A stretch of DNA of 64,000 nt from Methylomonas sp. (GTDB taxonomy: Bacteria > Pseudomonadota > Gammaproteobacteria > Methylococcales > Methylomonadaceae): positions 124,001 to 188,000 of the forward strand of contig PERU01000001.1 in NCBI GenBank assembly GCA_002928965.1, given 5' to 3'. The notes beneath the pieces are model-generated. The model was not told the origin of the DNA. It searched no databases and saw nothing but the letters and a program-made list of their open reading frames with translations. The position numbers and the translations under genes were made by a program. Within the stretch, counting starts at the first letter, position 1, and every line of letters begins with the position of its first letter. Positions 48,204 through 58,350 of the stretch are shown one piece after another.

Positions 48204-49649
48204 TTAAAAATAATGCGCATTGATAAAAAAATGGGTAACAATACTGGCAAAGAAACCCAGCATAATGACCGGCATCCATTTCAAATGAGTGCCAAAGGTG
48301 TAAATACCTTTCATTTGTCCCATCAAGCCTACGCCTGCGGCTGATCCGATGGCCAATAAGCTACCACCCACTCCTGCTGTCAAGGTAACTAACAACCATT
48401 GACCTTCTGAAATATTTGGATGCATGGTCAAGACCGCAAACATGATGGTGCCGTTATCGATAAAGGCTGACAAAAAACCCACTACGATATTGGCGATGGT
48501 CGGGTCCATTCCGACATACAGTACATCAGATGCCATGGTTAAATAGCCTATAAAGCTCAGACCTCCGACGCTCACCATGACACCGTAAAAAAACAGCAGT
48601 GTATCCCATTCAAGATCCGCTACGTTTTTGAAGACATCGAAACGTTGAGTGTTATTTGCTTTAGGTAAATCCACGTTGAACAGTTTATAAACATGCGCAA
48701 AATCGCTGATTTTTTGTTCAGCTTCGGTTTTTTGCAGATAGAAACTTAGGAATTTCAGATAAGTCAGACCGGCCATCATCCCAGCGGCTGGCGGCAATTC
48801 CAGGAAATTCTCAAAGCAGACAGCCGTTACTATGGTCAAAAGAAACAATACAATCATCGCAATTGCACCGCGTTTCATTTCAGGGGCTTTACCCACTGCA
48901 GCAGGATGTTGTTTGGGTATCCAAAAATGCATAATGCTTGCAGGCAACGCGAAATTGACTACCGCGGGGATAAACAAAGAATAAAAATCTGCGAATGGTA
49001 CTACGCCGCTTTGCCAAACCAGTAGCGTAGTAATGTCGCCAAATGGGCTATATGCACCACCGGCATTTGCCGAAATTACAATGTTAATGCAGGATAGCGT
49101 TAAAAACTGACGGCTATCCTTACCCATCGACATGACAACCGCTCCCATCAACAAAGCTGTAGTCAGGTTGTTACAGACGGAGGACATGAAAAAAGACATG
49201 ATGCCGGTAATCCAGAACAGCTTACGATAACTAAAGCCTTTGCTGAGTAACCACACCCTTAAGTTATCAAATACTCCACGATCTTCCATGGCATTGAGAT
49301 ATGCCATGGATACCATGATGAACAAAAACAACTCAGCATATCCTTCGAGAGCTGAGCGAAACGCTATGCCAGCATTCTCGCCCATACCACCGGACACATA
49401 AATGCTGGCAATAAATACCCAAATCAGGCTGGCTGCCAACACCATCGGTTTTGATTTATTTAATTCAGTTACTTCCTCGAACATGGCAACTGCATATGCC
49501 AGAGCAAATATAGCTAGTGATAGATATCCTGCCCAGTGATGTGTCAGATTAAGTGGCAGAAAATCGCTTGCCGGTTCATTTGCAAAAACGAATTGAGGCA
49601 GAGTGAATAGTAGTATGGCTAAAGAGGCTGGTAAAACTCTATTCTTCAT
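48204..49649 (-). CDS. nhaD: Na+/H+ antiporter NhaD
   Basis: A 481-residue ion-transporter-superfamily protein with an N-terminal signal-like helix (ending FVFANEP) and about 12 membrane spans. SSVCNNLTTALLMGAVVMSMG, NIVISANAGGAYSPFGDITTLLVWQSGVV and SAFIDNGTIMFAVLTM are NhaD landmarks with the polar residues of the transport path. It exchanges Na+ or Li+ for H+ at the inner membrane. It is followed upstream by a second cation antiporter gene, about 55 bases away. Confidence 0.92.
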   Translation of the reverse strand: MKNRVLPASLAILLFTLPQFVFANEPASDFLPLNLTHHWAGYLSLAIFALAYAVAMFEEVTELNKSKPMVLAASLIWVFIASIYVSGGMGENAGIAFRSALEGYAELFLFIMVSMAYLNAMEDRGVFDNLRVWLLSKGFSYRKLFWITGIMSFFMSSVCNNLTTALLMGAVVMSMGKDSRQFLTLSCINIVISANAGGAYSPFGDITTLLVWQSGVVPFADFYSLFIPAVVNFALPASIMHFWIPKQHPAAVGKAPEMKRGAIAMIVLFLLTIVTAVCFENFLELPPAAGMMAGLTYLKFLSFYLQKTEAEQKISDFAHVYKLFNVDLPKANNTQRFDVFKNVADLEWDTLLFFYGVMVSVGGLSFIGYLTMASDVLYVGMDPTIANIVVGFLSAFIDNGTIMFAVLTMHPNISEGQWLLVTLTAGVGGSLLAIGSAAGVGLMGQMKGIYTFGTHLKWMPVIMLGFFASIVTHFFINAHYF

Positions 49650-49704
49650 GAATATTCCCGTCCTGATTGAAATATGGGTGGTAGCGTTTAAGTTAAAACT
49701 GGAC

Positions 49705-51795
49705 TTAATTTATTTTATTCTCTGAAAGTTCATTGCGAAGCATGATGAACAGCTTATTGGTAATGACTTCATTTTTATAAAGTTTGTTCAATGTTTCAAT
49801 TTGTATTGCATTTACTGAGGTTTTGGCTGCAGAGGCATTCAGGCTGTTTAGTAAATCTGAATTTTCTTTTATTAAGGTCTGCATTTTATGGCGAGTATTG
49901 CTTTCCAAGTCCTTATAAAGCGAAAGAATTTTTTCTAAAGCATTACTGTCATCAAAAATGTCACGCACACTGCTATTTTCAGGTGATTGTAATTCTGCGA
50001 TCACTCTATGAATGATTTTGTTTAAGGTACGCTCGTATAAATATAACTCGCTTACTTTAAAAGCATGTTTGCGCCAGAACGCCAATCTGCTGAACAGTAA
50101 AGCCAATTGTTCAAAACCATCGATCGGGAAATGCTCATTAGCAGAGGTCACCTGAGGTTGTCCTTGTTTGATACGTTCGGTTTGAATGCTCAGCATGTTC
50201 AAGATCTTTTTATATATTTTTTCATTGATCTCACCGCGCTGATAAATGCATTTTAATTCTTCCTTTTCAATGCCTAGTGCATAAATACGCAGCATGTCTT
50301 CATTTAATCGAGGGCATTCTCCGATAGCTTTTCTACATTCATAACATGCATTTTCATGCAACAACTGATAATGCTGCTGTAGACCATGATGTTGCTCGGG
50401 AATTAATTGTTGTAACTGCAAAAGCTCATTAATCTTAAGCAGGGACTCATTAAACATTCTCGCCTTGCTTTTGTGATAACCAATGATTTCTTGATCGGTT
50501 AATCTGTCAATATTCAACGCTCTCATGACTTTTCCGATGGTGGTTGCTTTAATTAATAACGTAAAATATATGCTGCCAATTGTCACAGCGGCAATAAATT
50601 GTTTAACACTAAAGCTGAAATGCCAGTCGGGGATGGTTAAATTGTCGGGAATTAGTAGCACCATAATCACGGCCAGAGAACCACGCAGACTGCCCCAGGC
50701 CAGTAAATGCATCCAATGCCGCGGAATGGTGCGCTCTTTGCCGGTCTTATTCATTAACCATAAAAGTGGATATACCGATACTGCGCGACCGACAGCGACA
50801 ACGGCAATTGCCAGCAAGATAGGTAAAATGGCAACGTTTAAATCGATGGCTAGATCCGCAAATAATAGCCCCATCAGAATGAACACTAAAGAGTTGGTTA
50901 CGAAGGCAAAATACCCCCAGAATTGTTCCATGTATTCTTCGACGTGGGGAGACATTTTATAGCGGCCAAAATTACCCATGACCATGGAGGCGATTAAGGT
51001 GGCAATGATGGATGAAAGACGGATTGAGTGCTCACCTATTTTTAAATGTTCAGAAATTACTTCGGATAGTATGAAGGTGAGGTGGGCTACCAGTAATGTC
51101 AGGGTAATTTCCAGGTGCTCGTTGCCACGCACGGTTTCAATCAGTTTGGCAAAGATAAAGCCCATGATCAAACCAAATGCAATCCCACCGCCTAGCATGG
51201 TGGAAAATGAGAATAATGAGGCGAGTGCCGACTCATACCCCTGATAACCTTGGGTCATCAAGTCCAGCACTATTAAAAAGGCTGCAAAACCAGTGGCATC
51301 GTTGAATAAACTTTCACCTTCGAATATTAAGGTTAGCCGTTGCGGCGCACCGTATTCTTTAAACAGCGCTAAAACCGCCACCGGGTCGGTGGAAGAAATG
51401 ATGGCACCAAACAGCAGTAATACCAGCATTGGCACCGGGAAGTTGGCAGCATCGAACAAGTAATAACCCACCACGCCGACAAATAATGTCGAGACTATTA
51501 AGCCCACCACGGCAAGCAGACCGATAGAATAAATGTTTTCGGTGACGTGGCGAATATTCATGTTATAGGCCGACTCGAAAATCAAAATCGGCAAAAACAC
51601 AAAAAACAGCAGCTCAGGTGTCAGTTCAAAGCTGGTGATATAGGAGAACAGCTCGATATGTGAAAGGGGTACAAGCAATGAACCTGCAATTACCAGCAGC
51701 ACGGTATAGGGCAGATTCAATTTTTTTGATACAAGAAAGACAGCTAAGGAAATCAGCATCAAGCTGAACAATGACAGGAAAACATCAAGATTCAT
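49705..51795 (-). CDS. CPA1-family cation/proton antiporter with long cytoplasmic tail
   Basis: A 696-residue NhaP-like antiporter. Residues 1-420 are about 12 helices with LIFEGESLFNDATGF (family ND motif), FGAIISSTDPVAVLALF and LLAWGSLRGSLAVIM. The C-terminal 270 residues are soluble, helical and charged, with a Cys pair region (ACYECRKAIGEC), probably regulatory. It would exchange Na+ or K+ for H+. NhaD lies next to it, so the two may respond to the same ionic or pH stress. Confidence 0.9.
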   Translation of the reverse strand: MNLDVFLSLFSLMLISLAVFLVSKKLNLPYTVLLVIAGSLLVPLSHIELFSYITSFELTPELLFFVFLPILIFESAYNMNIRHVTENIYSIGLLAVVGLIVSTLFVGVVGYYLFDAANFPVPMLVLLLFGAIISSTDPVAVLALFKEYGAPQRLTLIFEGESLFNDATGFAAFLIVLDLMTQGYQGYESALASLFSFSTMLGGGIAFGLIMGFIFAKLIETVRGNEHLEITLTLLVAHLTFILSEVISEHLKIGEHSIRLSSIIATLIASMVMGNFGRYKMSPHVEEYMEQFWGYFAFVTNSLVFILMGLLFADLAIDLNVAILPILLAIAVVAVGRAVSVYPLLWLMNKTGKERTIPRHWMHLLAWGSLRGSLAVIMVLLIPDNLTIPDWHFSFSVKQFIAAVTIGSIYFTLLIKATTIGKVMRALNIDRLTDQEIIGYHKSKARMFNESLLKINELLQLQQLIPEQHHGLQQHYQLLHENACYECRKAIGECPRLNEDMLRIYALGIEKEELKCIYQRGEINEKIYKKILNMLSIQTERIKQGQPQVTSANEHFPIDGFEQLALLFSRLAFWRKHAFKVSELYLYERTLNKIIHRVIAELQSPENSSVRDIFDDSNALEKILSLYKDLESNTRHKMQTLIKENSDLLNSLNASAAKTSVNAIQIETLNKLYKNEVITNKLFIMLRNELSENKIN

Positions 51796-51948
51796 GGGCG
51801 ATTCTCCAAAATCAGTGTTGCGGCATCAAGCACGTCCTTCAGGCAGGATTGTATTCAAATCACTGCCTGAAAGATAACATTTAACCCTGATAATTCAGGT
51901 TTGCTTATACTTTTGGCTCATCTATAAGTCTGGCGGAATTAGTCAGGA

Positions 51949-54900
51949 TTATGCTTTTTCAAGCAAATAAGTCAGCCACAAAGAAGATAGTTTTTCCTGC
52001 ACCGTATTTTGACGCAGACGAGCGGCCAGATTCGGAAAGTCCACGTAATCCAATGCCTGATCCTGGTTGTAGCAGGAATACGTAAAGCTTTCCTCGCCGG
52101 TTTCCGGATCGACATGTTTACATAGACACTGGGCGCAGACGCCTTTCATCATGCATTGCATCGGCGAGTTGATCGAACCGACTGCTTCATGGCCTGCTTT
52201 CAAGTAAGGTTGCAACGCGGCAAAGCGAGCCGCTTTTACGGCTGCCATCATCCGGTCGGAACCAATCACAATCAAATGATCGACGTCTTGCAGGCGGATG
52301 CTGGTTTCGCCCATTTTTCCAGTGGCATAGGACACCATGGCTTCGACGATATTGCCGACGAAGGTTTTATCCTGTGGTCGGGTGATGGGTATCGCGTCGT
52401 TACCCGGTCTGTCATCGACTGCCCAGACGATGACGTCGGAAGCATCCTCGATTTCCGGCACCTTGAACAAGTCTTCACTGTTACGGTAGCCGGCGAAATA
52501 TAACACTTTGTTGCCCGCGTTGCGCATGGCTTTACCGATTGAAAACAACACTGCATTGCCCAGACCGCCACCCAACAACAAAACGGTTTTGCCGGTCGGG
52601 ATTTCGGTTGGCGCACCGGTTACGCCCATCAATACCAGTGGATCGCCTACTTTCCAGGTGGCGCACAAGCGGCTGGAGCTACCCATTTCCAAGGCAATCA
52701 AAGAAACCAAACCTTTGTCTTTGTCCACCCAGGCACCGGTCAAGGCTAAGCCTTCGGCAGCCAAAGCGGTGCCTTCCACCACGGGAGCCAGGGATTCGTA
52801 GTTTTGTACCCGGTAAAATTGTCCAGGCTCAAAGTGTTTCGCAGCTGCGGGCGCTTTGATGACCACTTCAATGATGGTTGGCGTCAGACGATTCACTTCG
52901 ACGACATGCGCCAGCAAGGTGGCATCCAGTCGTTGTTGCAGATCCCGGAGTTGTGCATCGCGTTGCGGTTGTTGCGCAGCATCCAGTGCCGCAATTTCGT
53001 TCGCGAACAGTTTAACGATGTATGGATAGCCATCTTTGGCGCTGGCCATGGCTTTGACCACGTTGCCGGCGTAGACAGGATGGTTGTCTCCATAGAAGGT
53101 AATGTAGCGCCCATCACTGTTATAGGACGTAAAAGGTGCGGGTTTACCCACTTTGACCTGCGTAGCGTCATCGGATACCACCAACGCCGCCTGACCTTTC
53201 AGCCAGTCGGGTTCGTGACGTTTATAAAATTTCCGATCCATCACAAAAGTGCCAGGATGTTCTGACTGGTAAATGGTATTCGGCGCAGTACCGGCAGCGA
53301 TGAACAGACCGCGCAGTTTCACTTCCACTTCAGCGGTTTTACGCCATTTTCCCTCTTGTTCGGCCAGCTTTTCAAATGTAACCGCCTGCAGATGGCCGTA
53401 TTGGTCTTCGATGGCTTCCAGCGGGCTCATGCCTTCTGCCAGATAAATACCTTCAGAGATGGCTTCGTGAATTTCTTCGTGATTTTGACGATAAGCCGGC
53501 GAGTCTTTTATGCCTTTACGGTAGAACAGCGTCACGCCGCCCCATTGTTTCAGGAAGGGCAGGAAGTTGGGTGTTTCGCCGGCAGATTTAGCGCGAGCGC
53601 GCTCCTGTTCGATGATGCGACCATGTGCCAAAAACTCTTCCAGGATGTCCAGTTCTTCGGCGTCGTAACGGCCACGGACGTCTGCTTCGCCGTATTTGGC
53701 AACCAGTTTGTCATAGCGCTTGACGATTTTGCTGACCTGCACCGGGTAGTAAGCCAGTAATTCGGTAGCCGTATCGATAGCGGTTAAACCGCCGCCGATG
53801 ACACCCGCGGGCAGGCGTACTTGCAAATTGGCCAAAGAAGAATCTTTTGCAGCGCCGGTTAATTGCAGGCCCATCAAAAAGTCCGAGGCTTTACGAATGC
53901 CACGGATCATGTTGTTTTTCAGGTCGATGATAGTAGGTTTACCGGCACCACTGGCGATAGCAATGTGATCAAAGCCCATTTCCCAAGCTTCATCGATAGT
54001 TAACGTGCCACCGAAACGCACGCCACCATAGCATTTAAAAGCATTACGACGCATCAGGGTCAAGTAAATCACTTTCAAAAAGTTTTTATCCCAACGCACG
54101 GTAATACCGTATTCGGCTACGCCGCCAAAACCCAGCATGACCCGCTTGTCCAGATCTTCATACAGATCTTTGAAGTCCATGATAGGCATGGGCGGGTTGT
54201 CGTGGTCGCCGGTTAAATGCAGCGGCAGCGGTTCGATTTTCAGGGCGTCGATACCGACTACCCCAAAACCTTCGTTCAACAGGTAATGCGACAAGGTATA
54301 ACCGGCTGGTCCCATGCCGGCCACCAACACGTTTTTGCCGTTGTAAGGCTGGGCAGTTGAGCGCTTAATATTCAGCGGGTTCCAGCGGGTCAGCAGACTG
54401 TATATTTCAAAGCCCCATGGCATGAACAACACATCGGTCAGCACATTGGTTTCGATTTGCGGAATATTCACCGACTCGGTTTTTTGATAAATACAACCGC
54501 GCATGCAGTCGTTGCAAATCCGGTGACCTGTGCCGGGGCACATCGGGTTGTCGATGATGATCATCGCCAGTGCGCCGATATTGTCGCCTTCGCGTTTCAC
54601 TACATGCATTTCGGAGATTTTTTCTTCCAGCGGGCAGCCGGTCATCAAAGCGCCGAGATGGTTGGTTTTAAACGTATTGTCTTTTTTGTTTTTGATGCCC
54701 TTGGAGCAGGAATCGTTGTCGCGGTCGTGGCAATAAATGCAATGATCAACCTCGTACAAAGTCTGTCTTTGCTTGAAGCGTTTATCGGTCAAGGCAAAAC
54801 CGTCACGGCGACGGATGTGGTGTTCATTGCTGGCCCAAACGTCATATCCTGATTGGGCAACCGTGTCGTGATCGACCAGATTCTCCAGGTTGGTTTTTTC

Positions 54901-55542
54901 CGGGACTTTAAAGCTCAGCCATTTCGAGACAAAGGCTTGTAATTCAGGCACCTGTCTGGCGGCAAAACTCCAGCGGCACACCGTTTCATAAGCGGCAAGA
55001 TCGGCTGGGCTGGGGTTTTCCTGTTTCGACAAGCGCCATAAATCTGCACCCAGTTGGCTGACGGCCAATTCCGGGTCGTCTTCAAACAGTGCTTGTTTGC
55101 CGGCGGCTGTCAATAAACTGTCCAGTTGCGTACCCAGAGCGGCAATATCCCAACCGTCTGTGGTTTGACCTTTGAACAGTTTGTTCAGATTGCCGACGAT
55201 TTCAGTGCGGTAGGTAAATACCGAGTCAAATTCGCCGCGAATGTGGCCGATTTGCTGGTCGCGTACATCGCTGATGTTGAACAAACGGGCAACGAAGGTT
55301 CCCACCAGCGGCGCCATTCTGACCAATAACTCGGAAATTTGTTCCGGTTTCATGTCTTCGCCGGCACAGGCGCGATAAGCGCTGATTTCTGCGAATAGGT
55401 CCGGATCGTGGTTTTGCACCGACTCATCGAATATCGCCAATAAATCATTGAGACGTTTGGCGTCATACAAGTCTTTGTATTCAAAACCCGGAATACCGAG
55501 GGTCAGTTGGGTCAGTTGGCTGGTGTTGAGCTGTTGTGTCAT
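51949..55542 (-). CDS. Fused Nfn-like FAD/Fe-S oxidoreductase (GltD-like plus PyrK-like)
   Basis: A 1,197-residue protein from the ATG at 55542; a TTG at 55578 is less likely. Residues 1-255 match no family I know. A Cys-rich Fe-S region follows (Cys268, 271, 279, 303, 335, 343, 346, 350). Next is a GltD/NfnL-like flavoprotein with FAD motif VAGMGPAGYT (407-416) and NAD(P) motif GVIGGGLTAID (about 580-590). The C-terminal third is PyrK/NfnS-like: an FNR barrel (FEPGQFYRVQN), VLLLGGGLGNAVLFSI, and a [2Fe-2S] set CMMKGVCAQC...C (from Cys1130). The domains are in NfnL-NfnS order in one chain. A transhydrogenase or electron-bifurcating role is inferred. It lies 51 bases after secF. Confidence 0.82.
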   Translation of the reverse strand: MTQQLNTSQLTQLTLGIPGFEYKDLYDAKRLNDLLAIFDESVQNHDPDLFAEISAYRACAGEDMKPEQISELLVRMAPLVGTFVARLFNISDVRDQQIGHIRGEFDSVFTYRTEIVGNLNKLFKGQTTDGWDIAALGTQLDSLLTAAGKQALFEDDPELAVSQLGADLWRLSKQENPSPADLAAYETVCRWSFAARQVPELQAFVSKWLSFKVPEKTNLENLVDHDTVAQSGYDVWASNEHHIRRRDGFALTDKRFKQRQTLYEVDHCIYCHDRDNDSCSKGIKNKKDNTFKTNHLGALMTGCPLEEKISEMHVVKREGDNIGALAMIIIDNPMCPGTGHRICNDCMRGCIYQKTESVNIPQIETNVLTDVLFMPWGFEIYSLLTRWNPLNIKRSTAQPYNGKNVLVAGMGPAGYTLSHYLLNEGFGVVGIDALKIEPLPLHLTGDHDNPPMPIMDFKDLYEDLDKRVMLGFGGVAEYGITVRWDKNFLKVIYLTLMRRNAFKCYGGVRFGGTLTIDEAWEMGFDHIAIASGAGKPTIIDLKNNMIRGIRKASDFLMGLQLTGAAKDSSLANLQVRLPAGVIGGGLTAIDTATELLAYYPVQVSKIVKRYDKLVAKYGEADVRGRYDAEELDILEEFLAHGRIIEQERARAKSAGETPNFLPFLKQWGGVTLFYRKGIKDSPAYRQNHEEIHEAISEGIYLAEGMSPLEAIEDQYGHLQAVTFEKLAEQEGKWRKTAEVEVKLRGLFIAAGTAPNTIYQSEHPGTFVMDRKFYKRHEPDWLKGQAALVVSDDATQVKVGKPAPFTSYNSDGRYITFYGDNHPVYAGNVVKAMASAKDGYPYIVKLFANEIAALDAAQQPQRDAQLRDLQQRLDATLLAHVVEVNRLTPTIIEVVIKAPAAAKHFEPGQFYRVQNYESLAPVVEGTALAAEGLALTGAWVDKDKGLVSLIALEMGSSSRLCATWKVGDPLVLMGVTGAPTEIPTGKTVLLLGGGLGNAVLFSIGKAMRNAGNKVLYFAGYRNSEDLFKVPEIEDASDVIVWAVDDRPGNDAIPITRPQDKTFVGNIVEAMVSYATGKMGETSIRLQDVDHLIVIGSDRMMAAVKAARFAALQPYLKAGHEAVGSINSPMQCMMKGVCAQCLCKHVDPETGEESFTYSCYNQDQALDYVDFPNLAARLRQNTVQEKLSSLWLTYLLEKA

Positions 55543-55593
55543 CAAGTTATTCCGATTCTGTTCTCTGGAATGTATCAAGTAAAGTGTTCAATA

Positions 55594-56523
55594 TTAGGGT
55601 AATTCGTCGACTGTAGCGTCTTTTTCGGCAGGCATTAAGTCTTCGCGAGTCAGGCCAAAGGTCAAGGCCAGGGAACTGGCAATGTAAATGGAAGAATAGG
55701 TGCCTTTGATTACCCCGATCAACATGGCAATCGCAAAACCGTGTATGGTTTTGCCACCCAAAGTAGCCAAGGCCACTAAAGTTAAAAATACCGTCAAAGA
55801 CGTCAAAATGGTTCTGCTTAAGGTGTCGTTCAGGGCATTGTTGACGATTTCATGGATCGTTTCTTTAACACGGCTGACCCGGGTGGTTTCGCGAATCCGG
55901 TCATAAACCACTATGGTGTCGTTGATCGAGTAACCGATCAAGGCCAGAATGGCAGACAGCACGGTCATGTCAAATTCCCAGCCAAATACTGAGAAGAAGC
56001 CAATAGTGATAATCGTGTCATGGAGCAGTGCGGCGATCGCGCCAACGGATAGCTTCCATTCAAAACGCATGCTGACATAAATCATCACGCCAATGAATGA
56101 CAAGAACACCGCAAGCCCGCCGTCATCAATTAAATCTTCGCCGACTTGTGGTCCAACAAACTCTACCCGACGTACTTCGCCTGCTTGAGGTTGGCTGCTG
56201 TTGCTGACAGTCAGCACTTTTTCAGTCAGTTCTTTTTGGTCGATGTTTTCCACCGGTTTCAACCGAATCAATACATCTTCCGAACTGCCGAAATGTTGCA
56301 GATTGGCGTCAGAGAAGCCTTGTTGTTCCAGAGTACTGCGCATTTTGTCCAGATCGACAGACTGGTTGTAGTGTAATTCGTAAACACTGCCGCCGGTAAA
56401 ATCAATGCCTAACTCCAGGCCTTTGACAGCGAACGAAATCAGCGAAATTAAAAACAACGTACCAGAAAAGAAAAAAGCCAGTTTTCTCTTACCGAGAAAA
56501 TCAAGTTGCCGAGTTGAGTTCAT
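55594..56523 (-). CDS. secF: Protein translocase subunit SecF
   Basis: A 309-residue SecF. LGIDFTGGSVYELHY is the periplasmic-domain signature, FVGPQVGEDL follows, and the membrane part has ILALIGYSINDTIVVYDRIRE and NDTLSRTILTSLTVFLTLVAL. With SecD it pulls exported proteins across the membrane using proton flow. Unusually, secD is not upstream: the next gene on this strand is trkH. Confidence 0.95.
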   Translation of the reverse strand: MNSTRQLDFLGKRKLAFFFSGTLFLISLISFAVKGLELGIDFTGGSVYELHYNQSVDLDKMRSTLEQQGFSDANLQHFGSSEDVLIRLKPVENIDQKELTEKVLTVSNSSQPQAGEVRRVEFVGPQVGEDLIDDGGLAVFLSFIGVMIYVSMRFEWKLSVGAIAALLHDTIITIGFFSVFGWEFDMTVLSAILALIGYSINDTIVVYDRIRETTRVSRVKETIHEIVNNALNDTLSRTILTSLTVFLTLVALATLGGKTIHGFAIAMLIGVIKGTYSSIYIASSLALTFGLTREDLMPAEKDATVDELP

Positions 56524-56617
56524 GCCAAATCCTAGTAAAAATAAAAGTTAGTTATCCAAATTTAACGAAATTGAGCCGATCACATAGTGCCCGAGGCCGC
56601 ATATGGTATGAATTGTA

Positions 56618-58075
56618 CTATTTTCTCCAAAACGAGGGAGTAAAAAGCACCAGTAAGGTAAATATTTCCAGTCGACCCAATAGCATGGCAATTGAGCAAA
56701 TCCAGGTCTGGAAATCGGTCAGACTTTGATAATTGGTGGCCGGGCCAACCAAATGTAAACCCGGTCCGGCATTATTGATGCAAGCCAAAATGGCGCTGAG
56801 TGCTGAGATGGGGTCCAAGCCTGCGAACATCAAAGAAAATGTCAATACGACCACCGAGATGAAATACAAAAAGATAAAAGCCAAAACCGCAAAAATGATT
56901 TTGTTGGGAATCGGCATGTTACCAATCCGCACCGGATTAATGGCGCGCGGGTGCAGCAGGCTGAACAGTTCGCGGCCGGCCTGTTTCCAAAGTAACAAGG
57001 TTCTGAACATCTTGATGCCTCCGCCTGTGGAACCGGTACAAGCTGTCACGCAGCTTAAATATAGCATCCACCAAGGGACGAAGGGCGGCCATTTGTCGTA
57101 ATCGGTACTGACAAAACCACAGTCGGTGGCAATCGATACCAGATTGAAAGTGACGTGGCGCAAGCCGGTATAAAAATCCGGATAGGTGTTGTTATGCCAA
57201 AGATAGCCTGCACACAGCAAGATGCTGCCGGCAATGACTGCCAACATAGGTAGCGCTTCGGGATCCGATGAATAGGCATTGAAATTATGCTGATGCAACG
57301 CCGTGTAATGTGTGGCGAAGTTGATGGCAGACAGCAGCATGAATACGGTCAAAATCAATTCAATCAACGGCGAATCAAAATACCCTACACTCGCATCATG
57401 CGTGGAAAATCCACCTAATCCCAAGGTGGCAAAGGCATGACAAATGGCGTCCAGCCAACTCATATCCGCTAATTTCAGACAGAAAATACAAGCCAGGGTC
57501 ATACCTGCATACACCAACCATAGCAAGCGTGCCGTTTCGGTAATGCGCGGGGTCATTTTGCTGTCCTTCACCGGGCCGGCAATTTCGGCTTTGTACAATT
57601 GCATGCCACCGACACCCAGTAAAGGCAGAATCGCCACGGCCAAGACGATGATTCCCAAACCACCGATCCAGTTGAGTTCATGTCGCCATAGATTTAGTGA
57701 TGGCGCCAGAGTATCCAGACCCACCAAAACAGTTGCGCCAGTGGTAGTAAAACCAGATGTGGTTTCAAAGAAAGCATCAGTAAATGATAAGCCTGGAATG
57801 CCCCACAGCAATGGTAAAGTTGCTGCCGAAGACATTAAAAACCAGAATGAAGCCACCAACAGATAACCATCCCGAGTCATCATTTCACCTCGAAAGCGCA
57901 TGGTCAAACCGGCCAGAATGCCGCCGACACCAATATTGATGGACATACCGTTCAGGAAATAATCCAGCATGCCATCGTTATAGATCAGGGAGGTAATAAT
58001 CGGTAACGAATAGGTTAGCCCGAAAATCATCAAAATGAGGCCCAGCACAAAAACCAGTGTACAAAAGCGTTGCAT
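56618..58075 (-). CDS. trkH: Trk potassium uptake membrane subunit TrkH
   Basis: A 485-residue K+ channel-like transporter with four selectivity loops: ETTSGFTTTGATVL, FATLGLGGFSTHDAS, ATDCGFVSTDY and CINNAGPGLHLVGPATNY. Also GCGFNRRGL-free but GSTGGGIKMFRTLLL is present, the TrkH/KtrB gating loop. Works with TrkA; no trkA is seen in the window. It is divergent from the glycosyltransferase gene. Confidence 0.95.
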   Translation of the reverse strand: MQRFCTLVFVLGLILMIFGLTYSLPIITSLIYNDGMLDYFLNGMSINIGVGGILAGLTMRFRGEMMTRDGYLLVASFWFLMSSAATLPLLWGIPGLSFTDAFFETTSGFTTTGATVLVGLDTLAPSLNLWRHELNWIGGLGIIVLAVAILPLLGVGGMQLYKAEIAGPVKDSKMTPRITETARLLWLVYAGMTLACIFCLKLADMSWLDAICHAFATLGLGGFSTHDASVGYFDSPLIELILTVFMLLSAINFATHYTALHQHNFNAYSSDPEALPMLAVIAGSILLCAGYLWHNNTYPDFYTGLRHVTFNLVSIATDCGFVSTDYDKWPPFVPWWMLYLSCVTACTGSTGGGIKMFRTLLLWKQAGRELFSLLHPRAINPVRIGNMPIPNKIIFAVLAFIFLYFISVVVLTFSLMFAGLDPISALSAILACINNAGPGLHLVGPATNYQSLTDFQTWICSIAMLLGRLEIFTLLVLFTPSFWRK

Positions 58076-58350
58076 AGATTGCCTAATTCAAAGGGAAAGT
58101 CAGATCGTGAATCAGAGAGGTATCTGGGGTATAGGCTGAATTGTAACAAACATTCCCTTAAATACCTGTTGTCACGCAATCTTAAAATTAGCTTCACATG
58201 ACTGTCATAAACTCGCATTAAGCTGACCAAACTTGGAAATTACCGGTAAATGGCACGGCAGATTGGAAAAATTCCTTGTCTTGATGGGCGTTTTGCTAAG
58301 CGATTTTCGGGCACCTTTTGGCATTTGGTACAGCAATTTTAGGGTATATG

